DNA of 37,105 nucleotides, taken from contig JALFCW010000084.1 in the NCBI GenBank assembly GCA_022771625.1, positions 1 through 37,105 of the forward strand, written 5' to 3'. Positions within the stretch are counted from its first letter, which is position 1, and every line of letters begins with the position of its first letter. Both the position numbers and the translations under genes were made by a program. This document shows positions 32,102 to 37,105 of the stretch, in pieces. The DNA comes from Prevotella sp. (GTDB lineage Bacteria; Bacteroidota; Bacteroidia; Bacteroidales; Bacteroidaceae). The notes under the pieces were generated by a model. That model saw only the letters and a program-made list of their open reading frames with translations, was not told the DNA's origin and did no database searches.

Positions 32102-33898
32102 ATGGAAATGAAAAACAAACTATTACGCTCATGGGGACTCACAATCCCCATGACTCTCTTTTGGGGTGTATTCAATCTCTCTCCTATTCAGGCACAGGAC
32201 GCTCCGGCTTTCCCCGGTGCTGAAGGTCATGGTCGCTATGTCACGGGAGGACGTGGCGGCAAGGTGATTCATGTTACTAATCTTAACGACAGTGGCACAG
32301 GTTCATTGCGCTGGGCTCTGTCGCAGTCGGGCACTAAGACCATCGTCTTCGACGTTAGTGGTTATATCGACTTGAAGTCGCAGCTTAATGTCAGCTCCAA
32401 CACTACTATTGCCGGACAGACTGCCCCTGGCGATGGTATCACTCTTCGCTACTACACACTCTACTTCGGCAAATGCGATAATGTCATCGTTCGATTCATC
32501 CGTTGCCGACGTTCACAGGTTAAGGATGTCAACGACGGCGCTGATGCCACATGGGGACGCAACCGCAAAAACATCATCCTCGACCACTGCTCATTCTCTT
32601 GGAGTATCGACGAGGTGGCATCATTCTACGACAACCTCAACTTCACTATGCAGTGGTGTAACGTCACCGAGGCTCTCGCAAATCCTGGTCACTCAAAGGG
32701 TGCCCACAGCTATGGAGGTATATGGGGTGGAAAGAATGCTTCATTCCATCACAATTTCCTCGCCCACATGCAAAACCGTGTCCCACGCTTCAATGGTGCA
32801 CGATACAATTGGGGCGGATATGACAAAACACTCTATGAAAACTCTATTCAGGCTGAGCGCGTAGATTTCCGCAACTGTGTGATGTACAACTGGGGTGATG
32901 GCAACGGATGCTACGGTGGTCCTGGAGGTGGATATATCAATATGGTAAACAACTACTACAAGGCTGGTCCTGGAACAAAAAACAAGACTCGAGTCACGCA
33001 GGTATCAGTGTCCGACGCTTCAAATGGCGGCGACAATCCCTTCCCTGGCTATGCCTCACGATACTATATCAACGGTAATTACGTGACAGCAGCTTCTTCT
33101 CCTGAGAACTACGACTGGCAGGGAGTTATTTATGACTCTGGTCTATACACCATTAATGGTGAAAAATACATTGCCGATCCGAATCATTACTACGGAGAAA
33201 ACCAAACATACGAGAAGAACACAAGTAGCGTTGACTGCATCCGCCTTAAGCTCGACGAACCAATTGACGCGGGCGAGGTGACAACCCACAATGCACAGAC
33301 GGCATACGAGAAGGTGCTGAAATACTGCGGTGCCTCTTATGTCCGCGACGCCTGTGACATAAGATATGCCGAGGAGGCAGAAAACGGGACAACCACCTTT
33401 ATGGGAGCCATTGTGAAGCGTGCCGGCATCCTTGATGTTATCAACGACCCAGAGGGCACAGAGGACCCAACAACAGCCTCCTACCCCACTCTGCGCGAGG
33501 AAAAACGTCCAGCCGACTTCGACACTGACGGCGACGGAATACCCGATGAATGGGAAAAAGCCAACGGACTGAATCCATCTGACGATAGCGACGGAAATGC
33601 CTACACCATCGACAGCGAGGGATACTACACCAATCTCGAAGTATATCTCAACAGTATTGTGGAGGATATCATGAAGGGCGGTAATGCCGATGCGGAGAAT
33701 GCCGTTGACGAATATTATCCCAAATACAACTCTGCCAGCGGAATAAAGGGTATCAATAGTAGTGTTGCATTGACCAAGACAACATACACAACATTGTCTG
33801 GTAAGATTATCAGCGAGGCCGATGCCGTGAACGGTGTATTTATCATGGTAGAGCACTTTGCTGACGGCAGTAAGCGCACAAGAAAACTTGTGAGATAA
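32102..33898 (+). CDS. secreted pectate lyase, PL1 family
   Basis: This 598-residue protein has a signal peptide ending near P-I-Q-A-Q; the start could also be ATG 32108. The lyase domain (about 38-370) opens F-P-G-A-E-G-H-G and has G-G-R-G-G-K-V-I-H-V-T-N-L, N-T-T-I-A-G-Q-T-A-P-G, L-D-H-C-S-F-S-W-S-I-D-E and N-R-V-P-R-F-N, where the arginine is the likely catalytic base. D-T-D-G-D-G-I-P-D-E-W-E near residue 480 is a calcium-binding thrombospondin-3-like loop. The C-terminal 50 residues, ending F-A-D-G-S-K-R-T-R-K-L-V-R, resemble a sorting or adhesion tail common in secreted Prevotella proteins. It should eliminate inside homogalacturonan, giving unsaturated ends for the GH105 domain upstream. 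Confidence 0.9.
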   Translation: MEMKNKLLRSWGLTIPMTLFWGVFNLSPIQAQDAPAFPGAEGHGRYVTGGRGGKVIHVTNLNDSGTGSLRWALSQSGTKTIVFDVSGYIDLKSQLNVSSNTTIAGQTAPGDGITLRYYTLYFGKCDNVIVRFIRCRRSQVKDVNDGADATWGRNRKNIILDHCSFSWSIDEVASFYDNLNFTMQWCNVTEALANPGHSKGAHSYGGIWGGKNASFHHNFLAHMQNRVPRFNGARYNWGGYDKTLYENSIQAERVDFRNCVMYNWGDGNGCYGGPGGGYINMVNNYYKAGPGTKNKTRVTQVSVSDASNGGDNPFPGYASRYYINGNYVTAASSPENYDWQGVIYDSGLYTINGEKYIADPNHYYGENQTYEKNTSSVDCIRLKLDEPIDAGEVTTHNAQTAYEKVLKYCGASYVRDACDIRYAEEAENGTTTFMGAIVKRAGILDVINDPEGTEDPTTASYPTLREEKRPADFDTDGDGIPDEWEKANGLNPSDDSDGNAYTIDSEGYYTNLEVYLNSIVEDIMKGGNADAENAVDEYYPKYNSASGIKGINSSVALTKTTYTTLSGKIISEADAVNGVFIMVEHFADGSKRTRKLVR

Positions 33899-33906
33899 CT
33901 AACAAT

Positions 33907-33933
33907 CTTAGAGCGTTTCTTCAACGCTCTAAG
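33907..33933. terminator. perfect 11-bp hairpin after the pectate lyase gene
   Basis: CTTAGAGCGTT (33907-33917) pairs fully with AACGCTCTAAG (33923-33933) over TCTTC. No T-run follows on the plus strand, so it may be an RNA 3'-end stabiliser or the first part of a double hairpin with 33944-33987. Its arm can also pair with CTAAGAGCG in that second hairpin. Confidence 0.65.
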
Positions 33934-33943
33934 AACATAAAGG

Positions 33944-33987
33944 AAACGGTCTAAGAGCGTAATCCAAACACTCTCAGACCGTTTTTC
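33944..33987 (+). terminator. intrinsic terminator of the GH28-GH105/PL1 operon
   Basis: AAACGGTCT (33944-33952) pairs with AGACCGTTT (33976-33984); AGAG/CTCT extends the stem across one A-C mismatch, and TTTTT follows. The converging GH57 gene ends 20 bp further on, so it may serve both sides. Confidence 0.75.
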
Positions 33988-34006
33988 TTATTATTACCTC
34001 AAAGAT

Positions 34007-35422
34007 TTATTCAGCTTTCTTTGCGGCTGGTTTCTTTGCGGCGGGCTTCTTTGCTGCGGCTGGTTTCTTTGCTGCGGCAGGCTTTTTAGCTGCTGGCTTA
34101 TCAGCATTTGCCTTCTGTTCTGCAGCCTCCATCTTCTCGATCTTGGTCTTCAGACGAATGATCTCCTTGTCCTTAACCTCAATTTCCTCACCCTGGTTGC
34201 GGATAGTGGTGAGAAGACTGTTCAACTGGTCGTTGTCGATTTCCTCTGGATAGAGACTGTTTACTCTGTTGATGAAGTCACCAAGGATGTTCATATAGTT
34301 GGTGAACGCATCGAAGGCGCTGGCATAGATACCTCTATCCACTGCCACTCCCGAAGGTTTGGTGGAGATGAAGTAGAAGTTATTGGTAGCCTGCAGATAG
34401 TCCCAGTCCTGGTTGATACGTGGGTCGTTGGCGATGCGCACGCGGTCGGCTACGCTGTAGAGCTTGTTGAAAGCCTCGCGCTGCATGGGGTTACCCAGCC
34501 AGCAAGACACATCGCGCTCCTCGTCCATCCAAGAGAGAGTATCAGGAACATCGAGCTGGCCCACAGACTTCATCTTGGCGCACACCTCTGAAGGAGTGGA
34601 GAAGGTGATGCCCTGTGCCTTGGCGCAGGCGGGCAATGCCTTGAAGAACTCGAGGATGTTGCTCGACAGAGGCTGGGCCACGCCGATGGCAGAGAGGTTC
34701 ATGAAGATGCCATAGAACTGCTCTTCCTCGGGACACTCGGCTATCTTGCGGATATAGTTGTCGGCGAAGAGTGGGTAGCCCTCCCAGTCGCTGTTGTTGA
34801 AACGCAGAGAGATGTCGTCGCTAAGGTTGACGTCGCGCAAGAGCAACTTGAGCTTGGGGTTGAGGGCACAGTGGTAGATGTAGTGGGGAGATTTCCATCC
34901 CAACACATGCTTGGCACCCTCGGTGAGCATGCCCTTGAAGCCCATGTTGGCTGCCTGCATACCGATGTCATCGCTATAGATGAGGCCGGAATTGCGCAGC
35001 ACCTTGGGAGACTGGTTGAAGTACTCCTTGATTTTCTCCACCTGCTTCTTGACATCGGTGATGAAGCTCTCCTCATTGGCCAGTGATGAGAGGCCATGAG
35101 AATAAGGCTCGGCGAGGAACTCCACGCAGCCGGTGTCATTGAGCTCCTGCAGCTTGGCAAGCACCTGGGGCGCGTGCATCTCCAGCTGCTCGATACCTAC
35201 GCCCGAGAGCGAGAAGGCTACCTTGAAGGCCTTGCCATGCTCCTTAATCATTTCGCCAAGGGCATTGAGGGCGGGCATGTAGCTACGCTCGGCGATATCG
35301 GTGATATCGCGCTCGTTCTCGTAGTCATCATAGTAATAATGGTCGGTACCGATATCAAAGAAGCGGTATCTCTTAAGATGCGTAATCTGATGTATTTCGA
35401 AATATAAACAAATTGTCTTCAT
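34007..35422 (-). CDS. GH57 family glycoside hydrolase (alpha-amylase-like) with Lys-Pro-Ala tail
   Basis: In this 471-residue protein the first about 400 residues follow GH57: I-C-L-Y-F-E-I-H-Q at the start, F-L-A-E-P-Y-S-H-G-L, L-R-N-S-G-L-I-Y-S-D-D-I-G and N-S-D-W-E-G-Y-P-L-F. The last part has a coiled coil (about 405-445, E-E-I-E-V-K-D-K-E-I-I-R-L-K-T-K-I-E-K-M-E) and then repeated A-A-K-K-P units to the end, a histone-H1-like basic tail. No signal peptide, so it acts in the cytosol on alpha-glucan. It is the third gene of the glycogen-type operon, 19 bp after the glycosyltransferase gene. The tail is not part of the enzyme fold, and its role is unknown. Confidence 0.88.
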   Translation of the reverse strand: MKTICLYFEIHQITHLKRYRFFDIGTDHYYYDDYENERDITDIAERSYMPALNALGEMIKEHGKAFKVAFSLSGVGIEQLEMHAPQVLAKLQELNDTGCVEFLAEPYSHGLSSLANEESFITDVKKQVEKIKEYFNQSPKVLRNSGLIYSDDIGMQAANMGFKGMLTEGAKHVLGWKSPHYIYHCALNPKLKLLLRDVNLSDDISLRFNNSDWEGYPLFADNYIRKIAECPEEEQFYGIFMNLSAIGVAQPLSSNILEFFKALPACAKAQGITFSTPSEVCAKMKSVGQLDVPDTLSWMDEERDVSCWLGNPMQREAFNKLYSVADRVRIANDPRINQDWDYLQATNNFYFISTKPSGVAVDRGIYASAFDAFTNYMNILGDFINRVNSLYPEEIDNDQLNSLLTTIRNQGEEIEVKDKEIIRLKTKIEKMEAAEQKANADKPAAKKPAAAKKPAAAKKPAAKKPAAKKAE

Positions 35423-35441
35423 AATCGTTGTTTGTTAGTTG

Positions 35442-36713
35442 TTAGTTATTGCCATTGAGCGTGCGCTCATATAGTTCTCGTATCCATGCGCCTACCTTCT
35501 CCCAAGTAATCTGGTCGACCTCGTTCTTGCCTTCGGTCTGCAGATAATGGAAGAGGCTCTCGTTGTGGCAGATGGAGTAGATGGCGTCGGCCATGGCGTG
35601 GATGTCCCAGTAGTCTACCTTGATACAGTTGTTGAGTATCTCGGCACAACCGCTCTGCTTACTGATGATAGAAGGAGTGCCACACTGCATCGCCTCGAGC
35701 GGAGAGATACCGAAAGGCTCGCTCACTGAAGGCATCACGTAGACATCAGAGTCCTTGAGACACTCATAGACCTGCTTGCCGCGCATGAAGCCAGGGAAGT
35801 GGAAACGGTCGGCAATGCCGCGCTCGGCGGCGAGGTAAATCATCTGGTCCATCATATCGCCCGAACCGGCCATGCAGAAACGCACGTTGCGGGTGCGGTG
35901 GAGCACGAGGTTGGCGGCTTCAACAAAATACTCAGGTCCCTTCTGCATGGTGATGCGGCCAAGGAATGTCACTACCTTCTCCTTTCCGGTGTGGTCGGGA
36001 CGAGGAATATCGGCCAGCTCCTGACGCAGGGGATACACAGCGTTGTGCACGGTGAAGCACTTGCGGGGGTCCTGATGATACTGGTTGATGACGGTCTGGC
36101 GGGTAAGCTCAGATACGCACATGATGCAGTCGGCGTTGTCCATACCGTCTTTCTCTATCGAGAAGACTGTAGGGTTGACCTTGCCACGGCTACGGTCGAA
36201 GGCGGTGGCATGGACATGGATGCCCCGGGGCGTGCCCGACACCTTCTTGGCATGGATGCCGGCGGGATAGGTAAGCCAGTCGTGGGCATGGATGATATCG
36301 TAATCGAACGTGCGGGCAACGACTCCGGCGATAATCGAATAGTTATTGATTTCCTGATGGAGATTGGAGGGGTATCCACCGGCAAACTCCATCGCACCGA
36401 GGTCATTGACGTGCATATAATTGAAATCAGAATAGATGTGGTCGCGCAGGCGGAAGTAGAGGTCGGGGTCCATAATGTTACCCACCTTATTCTTCACATA
36501 GTCGTAATCGACATCGCGCCAGGCGATAGGCACACAGTTCATCGCCACGATATTGGCAGCGCTGCGGTCTTCATCGCCCCATGGTTTGGGCAGACAGAGT
36601 ATCGTCTCTATATCACCCTGGGCGTGCAGACCTTGAGATATACCATAGTTGGCGGTAGCCAGTCCACCATATACATGAGGAGGATACTCCCAACCAAACA
36701 TTAAAACTTTCAT
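35442..36713 (-). CDS. GT4-type glycosyltransferase, probable glycogen/alpha-glucan synthase
   Basis: This 423-residue GT-B protein starts M-K-V-L-M-F-G-W-E-Y-P-P-H-V-Y-G-G-L, with the donor-side E-P-F-G-I-S-P-L-E-A-M signature near residue 335 and G-R-I-T-M-Q-K-G-P in the second Rossmann domain. The first residues and the neighbouring debranching and GH57 genes point to glycogen-like alpha-glucan synthesis; GT4 members can also make other glycans. No signal peptide; cytosolic. It starts 14 bp downstream of the debranching enzyme gene. Confidence 0.85.
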   Translation of the reverse strand: MKVLMFGWEYPPHVYGGLATANYGISQGLHAQGDIETILCLPKPWGDEDRSAANIVAMNCVPIAWRDVDYDYVKNKVGNIMDPDLYFRLRDHIYSDFNYMHVNDLGAMEFAGGYPSNLHQEINNYSIIAGVVARTFDYDIIHAHDWLTYPAGIHAKKVSGTPRGIHVHATAFDRSRGKVNPTVFSIEKDGMDNADCIMCVSELTRQTVINQYHQDPRKCFTVHNAVYPLRQELADIPRPDHTGKEKVVTFLGRITMQKGPEYFVEAANLVLHRTRNVRFCMAGSGDMMDQMIYLAAERGIADRFHFPGFMRGKQVYECLKDSDVYVMPSVSEPFGISPLEAMQCGTPSIISKQSGCAEILNNCIKVDYWDIHAMADAIYSICHNESLFHYLQTEGKNEVDQITWEKVGAWIRELYERTLNGNN

Positions 36714-36727
36714 TTGCGGTCCTCCTA

Positions 36728-37105
36728 TTATTTATATGAATACTTTTCCAGCAACTCCATTGCCCTGAGAATCTCTGCCACGTTCATGGCAAACGAGATA
36801 GCGCCTCTGCCCTGGAATGGCGGGTTGCCATCGAAGAGCTCGGGGATAGTTCCGATGCAATGGTTGGACATTTCGTCTTCGTAGCCCACCATCTGGCGCT
36901 CGATGAAGCTCAGACGGGTGCGCCTGTAGAGGCGCAGACAAGCCTCCATATAGAAGCCGCCGAGCCAAGGCCATGCCGTACCCTGGTGGTAAGCATAGTC
37001 GCGCTGTGACTGAGGACCTACATACATGGGGTTGTAGCCACCACTCTTGGGCGAAAGCGTACGCAGACCCTTGGGCGTGAGCAGTTCACGGGTACAGATG
37101 TCAAG
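36728..37105 (-). CDS. glycogen debranching enzyme (amylo-alpha-1,6-glucosidase), C-terminal part, cut by window edge
   Basis: The frame is open from the window end to a stop at 36730-36728, about 125 residues. L-L-T-P-K-G-L-R-T-L-S-P, then Q-R-D-Y-A-Y-H-Q-G-T-A-W-P-W-L and I-P-E-L-F-D-G-N-P-P-F-Q-G-R-G-A are hallmark end sequences of the GH133-type debranching family. The apparent ATG at 37027 is internal. As first gene of the operon seen here, it would remove alpha-1,6 branches; the N-terminal domain lies outside the window. Confidence 0.92.
   Translation of the reverse strand, partial: LDICTRELLTPKGLRTLSPKSGGYNPMYVGPQSQRDYAYHQGTAWPWLGGFYMEACLRLYRRTRLSFIERQMVGYEDEMSNHCIGTIPELFDGNPPFQGRGAISFAMNVAEILRAMELLEKYSYK

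Noticed and set aside
33143..33856. Open frame of 237 codons antisense to the pectate lyase gene
   Set aside because: Shadow frame; cysteine- and valine-rich, with no start context and no family likeness.
35799..36704. Open frame of 301 codons antisense to the glycosyltransferase gene
   Set aside because: Shadow of a GT-B gene with clear motifs; composition is rich in V, H and G as expected for an antisense frame.

Overview
The window looks like a chromosomal segment of a member of the Bacteroidales, most likely a Prevotella-type organism. Three things point there: promoters of the Bacteroidetes kind (TTTG, then about 19 bp, then TAnnTTTG) ahead of most transcription units; starts without Shine-Dalgarno sequences; and a gene content of secreted GH2, GH28-GH105 and PL1 enzymes, a trpBEGDCFA operon and a GDE/GT4/GH57 glycogen cluster. 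No rRNA or tRNA gene was seen.

Layout. (1) 1-4650: the 3' end of an AAA-ATPase/PD-(D/E)XK gene, a secreted GH2 enzyme, and a complete AAA-ATPase/PD-(D/E)XK gene whose 3' end is almost identical to the first fragment. (2) 4650-7440: a patchwork of intergenic repeats, two small DUF3791-like genes around a DUF3990 remnant, and an Rpn-type nuclease gene between 37-bp direct repeats. (3) 7440-15245: an AT-rich four-gene operon of a UvrD-like helicase, an AIPR-family protein, a large RecQ-like helicase and an unknown 215-residue protein. It is probably a phage-defence or DNA-restriction operon, and I cannot match its gene set to a named system. (4) 15245-17350: a close DpnI relative followed by a DpnA-like adenine methyltransferase. 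Four GATC sites are packed into the gap between them and none lies in either coding sequence. A convergent 54-codon gene follows. (5) 17350-18480: repeats and a conserved hypothetical gene.

(6) 18530-22515 (minus): an operon of an AmgK-like sugar kinase fused to a RapZ C-terminal domain, a MurU-like nucleotidyltransferase and guaA. (7) 22596-29305 (plus): the complete trp operon, preceded by a leader peptide with three consecutive Trp codons and an intrinsic terminator, a textbook attenuator layout. (8) 29346-33990: a repeat hairpin, then a secreted pectin-degradation pair (GH28-GH105 fusion and PL1 lyase) closed by strong hairpins. (9) 34007-37105 (minus): glycogen-type metabolism genes (debranching enzyme, glycosyltransferase, GH57).

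The main novelty candidates are the four-gene helicase/AIPR operon; the DpnI plus DpnA-like pair, whose expected activities conflict and whose shared gap carries the GATC cluster; and the trp leader-peptide attenuator. All functions are inferred from sequence reading alone.
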